Assembly (NCBI GenBank): GCA_017303395.1
Contig: JAFLBN010000006.1
Coordinates: 146,513 to 210,512 of the forward strand
Source of the DNA: Chitinophagales bacterium
GTDB taxonomy: Bacteria; Bacteroidota; Bacteroidia; Chitinophagales; Chitinophagaceae
DNA length: 64,000 nt
Direction: 5' to 3'
Within the stretch, counting starts at the first letter, position 1. Every line of letters begins with the position of its first letter. Below, piece by piece: positions 37,527 to 46,084 of this stretch. A program made the translations under genes and the position numbers. Below the pieces are notes generated by a model that had not been told where the DNA came from, made no database searches, and was given only the letters and a program-made list of their open reading frames with translations.

Positions 37527-37556
37527 GCCGTCCTGCAATAGTAGGGCGGCTTTTTT
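37527..37556 (+). terminator. Intrinsic terminator after hbd-like gene
   Basis: GCCGTCCT / AGGGCGGC (one T-G pair) with an 8-nt loop, followed by six T (37551-37556). It lies 33 nt past the dehydrogenase stop. Confidence 0.88.
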
Positions 37557-37563
37557 ATCTTTG
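37556..37563 (+). promoter_or_regulatory. -7 promoter element for the DUF983 gene
   Basis: TATCTTTG matches TAnnTTTG, begins on the last T of the preceding terminator and lies 8 nt before the ATG at 37572. No -33 box is visible in the hairpin. Confidence 0.4.
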
Positions 37564-37571
37564 TTGTCGTC

Positions 37572-37967
37572 ATGCCTCCATCTAAGCCAAATCTTTTTTT
37601 ATCGCTGCTAAGCATGCGTTGCCCCAACTGCAGAAAGGGCAGGATATTTACATCAAAGCATGTATTACCACTACGCACTGCATTGAAGATGCATGAACAT
37701 TGTACGCACTGCGGAATGAAATATGCCAAAGAAGAAAACCTTGGCTATGGTACCAATTATGTATTGACGGTAATGATGCTGTTTTTAAACCTGCTGTGGT
37801 ATTGGCCTATATTTGGTATCAGCTATGATGATAACAGCATTTACTATTTCCTGATGGCAAGTACATTTGTTACTGTGTTATTACAGCCATGGTTTATGCG
37901 TTTATCAAGAGTGTTGTTCCTGTACTTTACAATTTACTATAATTCTCACCCGTACGAGAAAAAATAA
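37572..37967 (+). CDS. DUF983 membrane protein
   Basis: A 131-residue protein. A zinc-ribbon-like N-terminus holds RCPNCRKGRIF (Cys pair near 16 and 19) and HCTHCGMKYAKEE (Cys pair near 44 and 47), then two membrane spans (about 63-82 and 90-110). This Cys-ribbon plus two-span plan is DUF983. Function is unknown; metal-linked assembly of membrane complexes has been suggested for relatives. Its stop is followed at once by a bidirectional hairpin. Confidence 0.88.
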   Translation: MPPSKPNLFLSLLSMRCPNCRKGRIFTSKHVLPLRTALKMHEHCTHCGMKYAKEENLGYGTNYVLTVMMLFLNLLWYWPIFGISYDDNSIYYFLMASTFVTVLLQPWFMRLSRVLFLYFTIYYNSHPYEKK

Positions 37968-37989
37968 AGGCAGCTTAGAAAAGCTGCCT
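37961..37989. terminator. Bidirectional terminator between convergent genes
   Basis: A perfect 9-bp stem AGGCAGCTT / AAGCTGCCT (37968-37976, 37981-37989) with loop AGAA. On the minus strand a T-rich tract (TTTATTTTTTC) follows, so it terminates the lipoprotein gene best. Confidence 0.85.
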
Positions 37990-38020
37990 AGTTGTATAAA
38001 AAATACACCCTCAATGTTTT

Positions 38021-38872
38021 TTATCGTAGCGTAATGGTGCGTGTTTTACCATTCACTGTAATTGTTGCCTGATCATCACAAGTACCGCTGCCATAGTCAA
38101 GCGTGCGTGCTTTGGTAGCTCCTGCAGGTGTTATGTCTACAGTACCCTGTTCTATCCATTTGCAATTGAGTGCAAGTGTCAGCGGGCTGGTGATGGTATA
38201 GTTAACCATCTTACCATTGGCTCTGGTATTAGTACCGCTACCTGTTATGCTATACACGTCATCGCTCAACGCTGTAGTGCTTTCGCCCGCTATCCATGTG
38301 CGTGTGCGGCTGGCAACATGAGATATGGTATCACCGGTTGTGTTAAGTATCATCATGCCATTCACGCTGATGTTAAAGTAAGATTGGCCGCTGCTGTTTT
38401 TACCCATATTCGTAACGGTCTTACTGCCCAATACTTGATTATTGTTTACATAATAGCCATCAAATCCTATGGTATGTACCGAGCCGCTATCTCTGTATTT
38501 GCCAGTATATGTAATGATTATTTTGCCTTTGCGATAGCGTCCATCGTTACATAGGCAGTTTGTAGTGCCGAAGTCTATAGTGATTTTTCTTGGCGTGCTG
38601 GTGGTATCTCTTGTTACAGTGGCACAGCTCCCCAAAATGGTAGGATTTACGCCACCTTTCATTTGTACAGAACCAAAGTCGTATGCTTGGTCTGACAGCG
38701 TCTGTGCATCACTGAATGTCTGGTCCATGCGTGCCTGATCATCGGCATAGTAAGTGTCTTCTTCAACATCAACATTGCTGTTGTTGTTTTTGTCGCGCTT
38801 GCACGCTGTGAAAGTGAGCGTGGCTGCGAATACCGTAAAAGCGGCAATTGAAACAATCTTTCTGGTATGCAT
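38021..38872 (-). CDS. Lipoprotein, unknown function
   Basis: A 283-residue lipoprotein (signal to Cys24, ATLTFTAC). A short acidic, Asn-rich linker is followed by a beta-rich domain with repeated patterns such as RKITIDFGTTNCLCNDGRYRKGKI, a Cys-containing turn, and LDYGSGTCDDQATITVNGKTRTI at the end. Relatives are common in Chitinophagales and have no known function. The paired Cys (CLC and SGTC) could form disulfides or hold a metal outside the cell. It has its own terminator and stands alone. Confidence 0.75.
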   Translation of the reverse strand: MHTRKIVSIAAFTVFAATLTFTACKRDKNNNSNVDVEEDTYYADDQARMDQTFSDAQTLSDQAYDFGSVQMKGGVNPTILGSCATVTRDTTSTPRKITIDFGTTNCLCNDGRYRKGKIIITYTGKYRDSGSVHTIGFDGYYVNNNQVLGSKTVTNMGKNSSGQSYFNISVNGMMILNTTGDTISHVASRTRTWIAGESTTALSDDVYSITGSGTNTRANGKMVNYTITSPLTLALNCKWIEQGTVDITPAGATKARTLDYGSGTCDDQATITVNGKTRTITLR

Positions 38873-38950
38873 GTTATGTGATTTTAGAGATAAGACCAGA
38901 GATATTTGTAAAGGTTTAACACATAGAAAATATTTTTTTGAGATATAACG

Positions 38951-38958
38951 TAGTTTTG
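38951..38958 (+). promoter_or_regulatory. -7 promoter element for rdgB
   Basis: TAGTTTTG fits TAnnTTTG and ends 4 nt before the ATG at 38963, so the mRNA would be leaderless or nearly so. No -33 TTG at 17-23 nt was found. Confidence 0.35.
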
Positions 38959-38962
38959 GAGC

Positions 38963-39553
38963 ATGAAAGAATTGGTAATAGCCTCTAACAACAAAGGGAA
39001 AATAAGGGAGATAAAGCAGATGATACAGGATATAAGCCTGCTGTCATTAAGTGATATTGGTTTTACAGATGAGATAGAGGAGCCTTTTCATACGTTTGAA
39101 GAAAATGCACTGGCAAAAGCAGGTGCCATCTACAAGTTTTGCGGCAAAAATGTATTTGCTGATGATAGTGGTATATGTATCAATGCACTGAACGGTGCAC
39201 CTGGGGTAGATAGTGCGCACTATAGTGGAACAAGAGATGATAATGCCAATCTACAAAAACTATTGGCAGACCTGAAAGACAATGATGACAGAAGCGGCTT
39301 TTACAAGGCTGTAATGTGCCTGATATGGGATGATGAAACTTATTTCTTTGAAGGCATATGTGAGGGCACAATTATAGAACAGCCCGTTGGTGATGGTGGG
39401 TTTGGTTACGACCCAATATTTATACCTACAGGTTATGACAAGACTTTTGCAGAATTGTCGCCTGATATAAAAAATGAAATTAGCCACAGGGGTAAGGCGG
39501 TACGTAAGATGGTAGCATTTATTAAAGAAAAACTGGAAGAAGCAGCATCATGA
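38963..39553 (+). CDS. rdgB: Non-canonical purine NTP pyrophosphatase (RdgB/HAM1)
   Basis: A 196-residue cytosolic enzyme that hydrolyses dITP, XTP and ITP to monophosphates and keeps them out of DNA and RNA. Family motifs in order: LVIASNNKGKIREIKQM (substrate-binding N-terminus), FADDSGICINALNGAPGV (metal/active site, with the family Asp), YSGTRDD, GGFGYDPIFIPTGYDKTF and ISHRGKAV. Length is standard. The stop overlaps the start of the Smr gene as ATGA, giving a two-gene operon. Confidence 0.95.
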   Translation: MKELVIASNNKGKIREIKQMIQDISLLSLSDIGFTDEIEEPFHTFEENALAKAGAIYKFCGKNVFADDSGICINALNGAPGVDSAHYSGTRDDNANLQKLLADLKDNDDRSGFYKAVMCLIWDDETYFFEGICEGTIIEQPVGDGGFGYDPIFIPTGYDKTFAELSPDIKNEISHRGKAVRKMVAFIKEKLEEAAS

Positions 39554-40563
39554 AATTTTCGATAGGTGATAAGATAATCCTGAAACAAACAGGGGAGGAG
39601 GGGCATGTAACAGGTTACATCAGCAACGATATGTTTGAAGTAGAAGTATTGGGCGTGACCTTTCCTGTATATAAAGACGATATAGACCATCCATACCTGA
39701 AGTGGTTTACAGAGGGTAAAAAGAAAAAAACTGTATCGAGTATACCTGATGTATTGCCGATAGAAAAACAGAAGTTCAGAAAGCCTAAGCTGGCGAAGGG
39801 TGTCTATCTGTCTTTTATGCCTGAGTATAAGCCTGATGTATTTGAAGATGAAGTTTCATTTATTAAAATATATCTGCTGAATGAATTGCCACAGGCAGTA
39901 TATTTTCAGTATAGTGTGTCTGATAAAAGCCAGCGTACTGTCTTTAAACACGAAGGCAAGCTGCATGGATTCGGACATATTTATTTGCATGCACTTCCGT
40001 TTGAAGAAATGAATGAACAACCCCGTTTTAATTGGGAAGTAACAGATGCGGAAGATGCAGGGTATGGAGAGGCGGCAGATACGCTGCGCATACGTCCGCA
40101 GAAGCTATTTGAGCACATCAGCACCTGTCTGAGGAATAATGAACCTACATTTAGCTACCTGTTGGTAGATGAATTGAAGCCAAAGACGAAAGCGGAGAAA
40201 AAAGATGATCACTTCTTTCCGCCGGCAGCAAAACCAATATCTGCAAAACCTGCTAAAAGTGATTGGCGCGCATTATTGCCTAGGTTTGAGATTGATTTGC
40301 ATATAGAAAATCTCGTACCAACAACAAAAGGTATGAGCAATGCAGACATGTTGCTGACTCAGATTGCAGCACTTAATGAACACCTGCGCATAGTTATAAA
40401 CAACAAACAGGAGCGTACCATCATCATACACGGCCTTGGTAAAGGTGTGTTGAGAGATGAAGTGCATAAAGTACTTCGTCAAATACCTGAAGTATCAAAA
40501 TTCTCAAATGAATGGCAAGGACAGTATGGTTTTGGTGCTACAGAAGTATGGTTTAAGTACTGA
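39550..40563 (+). CDS. DUF2027 / Smr-domain protein
   Basis: A 337-residue protein. An N-terminal small beta-barrel (about 1-50, GDKIILKQTGEEGHVTGYI) matches DUF2027, a middle beta region spans about 75-200, and the C-terminal Smr domain (about 250-337) has IDLHIENLV and IIHGLGKGVLRDEVHKVL. Smr domains bind or nick nucleic acid or structured RNA; in Bacteroidota the DUF2027-Smr protein is found widely, without a proven job. It is translationally coupled to rdgB. It ends exactly where the convergent SGNH gene ends. Confidence 0.88.
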   Translation: MKFSIGDKIILKQTGEEGHVTGYISNDMFEVEVLGVTFPVYKDDIDHPYLKWFTEGKKKKTVSSIPDVLPIEKQKFRKPKLAKGVYLSFMPEYKPDVFEDEVSFIKIYLLNELPQAVYFQYSVSDKSQRTVFKHEGKLHGFGHIYLHALPFEEMNEQPRFNWEVTDAEDAGYGEAADTLRIRPQKLFEHISTCLRNNEPTFSYLLVDELKPKTKAEKKDDHFFPPAAKPISAKPAKSDWRALLPRFEIDLHIENLVPTTKGMSNADMLLTQIAALNEHLRIVINNKQERTIIIHGLGKGVLRDEVHKVLRQIPEVSKFSNEWQGQYGFGATEVWFKY

Positions 40564-41814
40564 TTATTGTACTATAAACCTGCTTGTGTTCATGATGCCA
40601 TCGCCTGTTTTTGCCTGATAAACATAGATACCTAGTATCAATGTTTTTTCGGCAGTAGCATTTGGTCTCAGGTTTATGTTGGTTATACTTCTGCCATTAA
40701 TATCGTATATCATCAATGATATAGATGAAGTTGTACTATTGTTTGTAAAGCGCACTACACCTTGCTGGCTCCCTATTGATAATTGAGACTGTTGTTGTGT
40801 AGTGGTTTCAACATTTACTGCACCTATTGTTATACTGTCTTTTTTTGTTTCACTGAAGCAACCATTAGAAGCCGTAAGTGTTACCTGATATTTGCCATTG
40901 GTGGTATATGTATGTGCAGGGCTTGCAACGGTACTTGTATTGCCATTGCCAAATGTCCAATAGTTGTTGGTGTTATAGAGTGAAGTATTGGTGAAGGTAG
41001 CTGTTTTGCCTGCTACTGATTTCGTAAAGTTGGCATAGGTGTAGTTTCCATACATATTCCATTTGCTGAAGCTATCCAACGTTACTCTGTTAGCAATACG
41101 TTTAATGTTGTTTGCATCAGTAGTTGAAAGCCCGTTGTTAAATGTAGTCTGCATTGGGTTTTTATGGAAAATAGAAGCATAGAATACACAAGCAGCAAGA
41201 TATGTACCGCTTGCACTTGGGTGAGATTCATCAGGCACATACAAGTCAACAGAAGGAAAACTATCTCTCATTTGTTTCCATGCGGAACCAACAGGGGCAA
41301 CTACTGCATTGTTATCCTGTGTCATTTGCATATAGCTATCGCGTAGGCGTTGTTGCATGCCTTCGTAAGTGCAGATGGGTGGATAAAATGCACAGTTGGA
41401 TGCATCACCATTCTTACGTCCCCATGTCATAAAAAACATCGTTTCTGTACAAGCACGATTTTTACGAATCATGCTATCTAACTTTTGTGCGTATGGATAA
41501 GTGTCTGATGCAACCTGAGCTGGTGAAAATGCAGGCCTCTGGCTTTGTTCTTGAAGTATAACAATATCCCATTGCTGAGAAAATATCTTGTTGATAGTTG
41601 TAGGGTCTGTACTGTGTTGTTGAAAGGTAAAGCCACCAGGGGTATTCTGGTCAAATATCAAGGTATCTCCCATAGATGTTGCCATCTGTTTCAGCACATT
41701 AGGAAGGTCGTTTGTATAAACGTAGCTATTGCCTATAAATAATACTTTGCGAGTGGTGGCATTGATATTTGTTGCAAATAACATAACCAAAGCAAGCAGT
41801 AATTGCTTTTTCAT
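40564..41814 (-). CDS. Secreted SGNH/GDSL-like hydrolase with PKD and T9SS sorting domains
   Basis: A 416-residue secreted protein with a signal peptide (about 1-19). The hydrolase domain (about 22-235) starts with VLFIGNSYVYTNDLP, whose GNS holds the nucleophile, and ends with VPDESHPSASG, giving the Asp-x-x-His pair. The overall form fits DUF4886-type SGNH proteins. A PKD domain follows (about 262-330, with NYWTFGNGNTST), then a short T9SS sorting domain. It is likely an extracellular esterase on carbohydrate or lipid, exact substrate unknown. Confidence 0.87.
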   Translation of the reverse strand: MKKQLLLALVMLFATNINATTRKVLFIGNSYVYTNDLPNVLKQMATSMGDTLIFDQNTPGGFTFQQHSTDPTTINKIFSQQWDIVILQEQSQRPAFSPAQVASDTYPYAQKLDSMIRKNRACTETMFFMTWGRKNGDASNCAFYPPICTYEGMQQRLRDSYMQMTQDNNAVVAPVGSAWKQMRDSFPSVDLYVPDESHPSASGTYLAACVFYASIFHKNPMQTTFNNGLSTTDANNIKRIANRVTLDSFSKWNMYGNYTYANFTKSVAGKTATFTNTSLYNTNNYWTFGNGNTSTVASPAHTYTTNGKYQVTLTASNGCFSETKKDSITIGAVNVETTTQQQSQLSIGSQQGVVRFTNNSTTSSISLMIYDINGRSITNINLRPNATAEKTLILGIYVYQAKTGDGIMNTSRFIVQ

Positions 41815-41883
41815 AATATAAGTTCTTGATATTGAACGCTTTTAAAGACTAGTATTTGTGATGCAGGGTTGGGTAGCCTATTG

Positions 41884-42729
41884 TCATTTTTCTATGACCC
41901 TTATCTCCACTCGTCTATTTTGGTCTTCATCCTGAGGGGTAGTTTCCGGGTATATAAGTGGCTTAGTTCTGCCAAAGCCCTTGTACTGCATTCTTGACCT
42001 GTCTATACCTTTAGAGACGAGATAATCGTATATATACTTGGCTCTGTTTTCAGATAATCTTGGTTCCATTGTGTCTTCGTCCTCTGCATCGTAAGCTGAA
42101 AGCGGAACACAGCATACATGGCCTTCTATCTGAATTTTTAGTGTAGGGTTGTCTTGCAAGGTTTTAAATAGTTCTTCAAGCGTAGGTATTGAACTTTGGG
42201 TTAAAACGTGCCTACCCATCAGGAAGTTAATATTCTTTAGCCTGATAGATTGGCCAACGCTGATATCTGTTAGTTTCTTGCCAACTGTTGTGGTAGATTT
42301 TGATTCCGGTGTTTTGATTGTGGTTGTTATGGCTTTCTTTTTATCGCTAATAATAACATCTACACGTCTGTCTGTAGCATAGCCACCATTTTGAGGTTGA
42401 TTTCTTGCTATTTCTCCTTTGCCAATTACCATCTTGATGTTTTCAGGAGGAATATTCAGCGAAACAAGGTGTCTATAAATAGCTTTCGCTCTACGTTCAG
42501 ATAAACCAATATTATACTCCGTGCTGCCCAGATAATCTGTATAACCTACTATAAGAATTTCTTTTGTGTCGTTGATAGAATCTTCGTAAACCATTCCATC
42601 CAATAAGGCTTTTTCTGCATTACGCAATTCATCTTTATCCAATCCGAAGTGGATATGAATTGTATCCGGAGCTGCAGCATATAAATAGCTGTACATGCTG
42701 CTCAATAAAACCATCAAATAGTATCTCAT
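41884..42729 (-). CDS. Protein with two OmpA C-terminal-like domains
   Basis: A 281-residue exported protein (signal peptide about 1-18). Two OmpA-like peptidoglycan-binding domains stand in tandem. The first (about 22-132) has YTDYLGSTEYNIGLSERRAKAIY and ends TDRRVDVII. The second (about 155-281) has IQIEGHVCCVPL, RLSENRAKYIYDYL and NRRVEIRVIEK. The usual NxxLSxxRA and DRRVE patterns are present in both. There is no beta-barrel or lipobox, so it may be a free periplasmic protein bridging wall strands or a partner of a membrane protein. Confidence 0.85.
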   Translation of the reverse strand: MRYYLMVLLSSMYSYLYAAAPDTIHIHFGLDKDELRNAEKALLDGMVYEDSINDTKEILIVGYTDYLGSTEYNIGLSERRAKAIYRHLVSLNIPPENIKMVIGKGEIARNQPQNGGYATDRRVDVIISDKKKAITTTIKTPESKSTTTVGKKLTDISVGQSIRLKNINFLMGRHVLTQSSIPTLEELFKTLQDNPTLKIQIEGHVCCVPLSAYDAEDEDTMEPRLSENRAKYIYDYLVSKGIDRSRMQYKGFGRTKPLIYPETTPQDEDQNRRVEIRVIEK

Positions 42730-42893
42730 CTTGGTAGCCTTAGTATAAACTTACGGAATAAATAGATAGATAAAATGGTTAATGTAAATCAATGAGTTAC
42801 TCAGGTTATTAACATTTATTGCCTATAGGTGTGAAATATTATTTTTTTCATGAATTGGCAATATTCCTAATTTCATTAAAACCCCTGCTTCAT

Positions 42894-43034
42894 ATGCAAA
42901 CGAATTTTTTAGAAGCCTTATTATGGATTATTGCAGGCTTTGTGACGGTCGGAATGACAGTTGTGCTAACACTGGGATGGTTCAAAGGTCTTTTTTGGGA
43001 ACAACAGTTAAACGAAAAACGCAAGCATAAATAA
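42894..43034 (+). CDS. Small single-span membrane protein
   Basis: 46 residues from the ATG at 42894; a TTG at 42819 would add 25 residues and is less likely. One hydrophobic span covers about 8-30 (LLWIIAGFVTVGMTVVLTLG), then LFWEQQLNEKRKHK as a charged tail. It is too short for a family call. The stop is 2 nt from the stop of mtgA on the other strand. A real gene is plausible but not certain. Confidence 0.5.
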   Translation: MQTNFLEALLWIIAGFVTVGMTVVLTLGWFKGLFWEQQLNEKRKHK

Positions 43035-43036
43035 AC

Positions 43037-43726
43037 TTAGCGGATCAACTCGGCCACATCAGGATCCCCATCCAGGTTGTTCATTTGTTTCACTATTTGC
43101 GGGTAGCGCCAGCTTACTCTTTTGCTCATTGGTTTCACAGTAAATCTCTTGGGATTGGGTAGGCATGCAATTATCATTGCGGCTTCCTGACGGCTAAGAT
43201 TTTTTGCAGACTTGTGAAAATATGCCTGTGCAGCAGCCTCAATACCAAATATACCGGGTCCCATTTCTATCACATTCAGATATACTTCCATAATTCTCTT
43301 CTTGCCCCATACCAACTCTATGGCTTCGGTATAAAAGAATTCAGGTGCTTTGCGTATATAACGCATATAACCACTGCCTTGCCATAGAAATACATTTTTA
43401 GCTGTTTGTTGGCTGATGGTACTTGCGGCACTTCCTTTTGGTCTTTTCTTCTTTTTACGTTTGGGCTTATCGTCTATGCTTTTTTCAATGGCTTTCCAGT
43501 CAAATCCCGCATGGTCAGGGAATAGTTGGTCTTCGCTGGCAATGGCTGCAAGTTTCACATTTGGTGATATCTCGTCCCAACTAACATAGTCTCTCTTCAA
43601 TCCATAGCCTTGTACCACGGCTTCCAGTTGTGTGATGGTAATAGGAGGCAGGATGAATATACCAACTATAACATAAAGCAATGATGCCAGAAAAAGGTAT
43701 AGTATACCTTTCAATATTCGTTTCAT
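43037..43726 (-). CDS. mtgA: Monofunctional peptidoglycan glycosyltransferase (MtgA)
   Basis: About 229 residues from the ATG at 43726, right before the membrane span (about 5-27); an ATG at 43804 would add 26 residues. The GT51 domain has AIASEDQLFPDHAGFD with the catalytic Glu, GSAASTISQQTAKNVFLW, and EVYLNVIEMGPGIFG. It polymerises lipid II into glycan strands without cross-linking. A polybasic stretch (KPKRKKKKRPKG) sits in the loop just before the ASTISQQ motif. The gene diverges from the TetA-like pump. Confidence 0.9.
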   Translation of the reverse strand: MKRILKGILYLFLASLLYVIVGIFILPPITITQLEAVVQGYGLKRDYVSWDEISPNVKLAAIASEDQLFPDHAGFDWKAIEKSIDDKPKRKKKKRPKGSAASTISQQTAKNVFLWQGSGYMRYIRKAPEFFYTEAIELVWGKKRIMEVYLNVIEMGPGIFGIEAAAQAYFHKSAKNLSRQEAAMIIACLPNPKRFTVKPMSKRVSWRYPQIVKQMNNLDGDPDVAELIR

Positions 43727-43854
43727 AATACCTTGTTTTTGCTTTGCTGCAGTTGTGCCCATGCCGAAATATACAAACTGATAATGAGGTTTTAAAAGCA
43801 CCATATTGAACTGTAGAGAGATATTATATTACTTTGCAAACTAAAGAGATTGGC

Positions 43855-45090
43855 ATGGCAGATAAGCGCAACGCGGCATTGGGATTTATTTTCATAACGC
43901 TTTTGATAGACTGTACGGGTATAGGTTTAATAATTCCTGTAGTGCCTACACTTATACAAAAAATGGTAGGCGGAGACCTGAGTGTAGCATCTAAGTATGG
44001 TGGCTGGCTCACTTTTGCCTATGCATTTACACAGTTTTTATTTGCTCCAGTAATAGGAGGTATCAGCGATAAATATGGCAGAAGGCCCGTGCTATTGTTT
44101 TCATTAATAGGCCTTGGTATAGATTATGTGTTTCTTGCATTGGCGCCAACCATTGCATGGTTATTTGTGGGGCGAGTTATTGCAGGGCTGTTTGGTGCAA
44201 GTTTTACAACGGCAAGTGCTTATATAGCAGATGTAAGTACCCCCGAAAAACGTGCGCAGAATTTTGGTATGATAGGTGCTGCTTTTGGTTTGGGTTTTAT
44301 AATAGGCCCTGTGCTGGGTGGTGTGTTCAGTAAGTTTGGTGACAGGATACCATTTGTGGTTGCAGCATGTTTGTCTCTGATGAATGCGGTATATGGTTAC
44401 TTTGTTCTGCCGGAATCTTTAGATAAAGAAAACAGACGTGCTTTTGACTGGAAGCGCGCTAATCCATTAGGTTCTTTGATGCACCTGAAACGTTATCCTG
44501 CTATTGCAGGTTTGCTTGGGGCTATGGCTTTGTTATACATTGCTGGCCATTCTGCACAATCTACATGGACATATTACACCATGGAAAAATTTAAGTGGGA
44601 TGAAGCGATGGTGGGATACTCGCTTGGTGCTGTAGGTATATTGGTTGCTATTGTGCAGGGTGGGCTTATACGCTATACCATACCCAAATTTGGACAAAAG
44701 AAATCTGTTTATATAGGCTTTAGCTTGTATCTGCTAGGGTTCATACTTTTTGCATTTGCAACCAAAGGATGGATGATGTTTGCCATACTGATACCATATT
44801 GCCTGGGTGGTATTGCTCCACCTGCTATACAAGGTATTATGTCGACCCAAACACCACCCAATGAACAGGGGGAACTGCAGGGTGTTACAACAGGTTTGAT
44901 GAGCTTATCGTCTATTATAGGCCCGTTGCTCATGACTAACTTGTTTTCGTATTATACAAGACCCGAATCCGGTATTTATTTTCCCGGTGCACCTTTTATT
45001 GCAAGTGCAGTATTGACGGTATTTGCAATAGTAATATCTGCCAGGTCGCTGATAAAATATCATTCGCCTGTTAAGGCTGATAATGAATAA
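43855..45090 (+). CDS. TetA-like MFS efflux transporter
   Basis: About 411 residues from the ATG at 43855, with 12 predicted spans. The first loop has the complete motif [17 protein letters not shown] (68-83), and the fifth span shows motif C ([16 protein letters not shown]), typical of proton-driven exporters of the TCR/TetA group. Start [18 protein letters not shown] is also TetA-like. It likely exports a drug or metabolite; no regulator (such as TetR) is adjacent. The gene ends 3 nt from the convergent small gene. Confidence 0.88.
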   Translation: MADKRNAALGFIFITLLIDCTGIGLIIPVVPTLIQKMVGGDLSVASKYGGWLTFAYAFTQFLFAPVIGGISDKYGRRPVLLFSLIGLGIDYVFLALAPTIAWLFVGRVIAGLFGASFTTASAYIADVSTPEKRAQNFGMIGAAFGLGFIIGPVLGGVFSKFGDRIPFVVAACLSLMNAVYGYFVLPESLDKENRRAFDWKRANPLGSLMHLKRYPAIAGLLGAMALLYIAGHSAQSTWTYYTMEKFKWDEAMVGYSLGAVGILVAIVQGGLIRYTIPKFGQKKSVYIGFSLYLLGFILFAFATKGWMMFAILIPYCLGGIAPPAIQGIMSTQTPPNEQGELQGVTTGLMSLSSIIGPLLMTNLFSYYTRPESGIYFPGAPFIASAVLTVFAIVISARSLIKYHSPVKADNE

Positions 45091-45093
45091 TCA

Positions 45094-45408
45094 TCAGGCT
45101 TTGTCGCCAAAATAGAACCTGTTTTTATAAAGGGTTGATACATGCTCATACAAGGTATTGAGCGTTTCGTGCCCTGTAATGCCATCATGGCGGTGTTTTT
45201 CGCCACGTACTACCAATAGGGCAGAGGCATTGCTTTGCTCGGGTATCATTATCTTATTGCCCAATTGCTGATAGCTTTCAACAAATATCTTGATGCTATC
45301 ACCCTTGGATACTTTGCCATTGATGGTTATGAAATCGTTGTAGAAAACGAACTTTCCCTCTTCTTTTATCGGCGATAATTTCAGCTCGCCTACAGATGTT
45401 TTCAGCAT
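45094..45408 (-). CDS. Hypothetical protein with operator-like inverted repeat upstream
   Basis: A 104-residue cytoplasmic protein that I do not recognise. Beta-type pattern in the first 60 residues (GKFVFYNDFITINGKVSK, IKIFVESYQQL), then LLVVRGEKHRHDGITGHETL with several His, and a C-terminal helix TLYEHVSTLYKNRFYF. It has no signal peptide or span. The His-rich EKHRHDGITGH could hold metal, but that is only a suggestion. An 8-bp inverted repeat lies 5 nt before its start. Confidence 0.55.
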   Translation of the reverse strand: MLKTSVGELKLSPIKEEGKFVFYNDFITINGKVSKGDSIKIFVESYQQLGNKIMIPEQSNASALLVVRGEKHRHDGITGHETLNTLYEHVSTLYKNRFYFGDKA

Positions 45409-45413
45409 GATTA

Positions 45414-45436
45414 ATACTTGTCCTCTTCACAAGTAT
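45414..45436. repeat. Inverted repeat before unknown gene
   Basis: ATACTTGT (45414-45421), a 7-nt spacer and ACAAGTAT (45429-45436) form a perfect 8-bp dyad 5 nt upstream of the ATG at 45408. No T tract follows, and CAAGTATA in the right arm nearly matches the reversed -7 box. A repressor site is inferred. Confidence 0.45.
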
Positions 45437-45454
45437 ATTAAATAAAGTCCACAA

Positions 45455-45479
45455 ACAAAAAAGCAGGCATAGCCTGCTT
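45455..45479 (-). terminator. Intrinsic terminator after lipoprotein gene
   Basis: AAGCAGGC / GCCTGCTT (45461-45468, 45472-45479) with loop ATA. On the minus strand a T tract (TTTTTTGTTTG) follows. It lies 25 nt beyond the lipoprotein stop. Confidence 0.87.
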
Positions 45480-45504
45480 CCTGTTATATTAAGGTTACTA
45501 CTGC

Positions 45505-45999
45505 TTATTTAGGTACCGCTACGAAATTACCCTCTGTTATTTCATAGGTCTTCCCCGCATCATCTTTAGCTGTTATTGTAAACTTACCTGTTATGTCGTT
45601 GGTGCCTATATTGGTCAGTTCTACAGTGCCTGATTGACCTTGAATATTTTTGGTAGTACTTCCGTCTTTAATATAGTATTGAAAACCTGCCTGCCCTACA
45701 GTTGGGTTTGATGATATTGAGTAAGAACCTGTCGTAGTGCCATATATATCCAGTTCAATATTCTTGTAGTTGCTTCCTGAGGTCTCTTCCCAATATACAC
45801 GATATCTGCTTGTCAATACTTTCCATGTAGCGTTGTGAGATTCTGATGTACCGTCCATCTTAAAACACAAGTTCATACCATTGCAGGCTGTAGTTGTAGT
45901 ATTACTTGGTGTAGTAGTGTTTTTATCTTTTTTACAGGCCACAGTTGCGAATATTGCAATAACTGCAATGGCAGTAATGAGTGATGTAAGTATTTTCAT
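45505..45999 (-). CDS. Lipoprotein, unknown function
   Basis: 164 residues from the ATG at 45999, which the promoter at 46011-46041 supports over the longer frame from 46041. Lipid Cys22 is followed by KKDKN and a Thr-rich linker. The mature domain (about 45-164) is a beta sandwich with WKVLTSRYRVYWEETSG, IELDIYGTTTGSYSIS and GTVELTNIGTNDITGKFTI, the pattern of DUF-type Chitinophagales lipoproteins built like a transthyretin or lipocalin barrel. Function unknown. It has its own promoter and terminator. Confidence 0.78.
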   Translation of the reverse strand: MKILTSLITAIAVIAIFATVACKKDKNTTTPSNTTTTACNGMNLCFKMDGTSESHNATWKVLTSRYRVYWEETSGSNYKNIELDIYGTTTGSYSISSNPTVGQAGFQYYIKDGSTTKNIQGQSGTVELTNIGTNDITGKFTITAKDDAGKTYEITEGNFVAVPK

Positions 46000-46010
46000 G
46001 TCTTTTTTTA

Positions 46011-46041
46011 CAAAAATACCTGTGTGGTAAGCCATGCTCAA
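46011..46041 (-). promoter_or_regulatory. Promoter of lipoprotein gene
   Basis: On the minus strand TTG (46041-46039), a 20-nt spacer and TATTTTTG (46018-46011). Sequence and spacing fit the Bacteroidota promoter. The ATG at 45999 is 11 nt downstream. Confidence 0.6.
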
Positions 46042-46084
46042 TACCTCGTATCTGGTATATTGTGTACGTGTTATGCGGTATATA

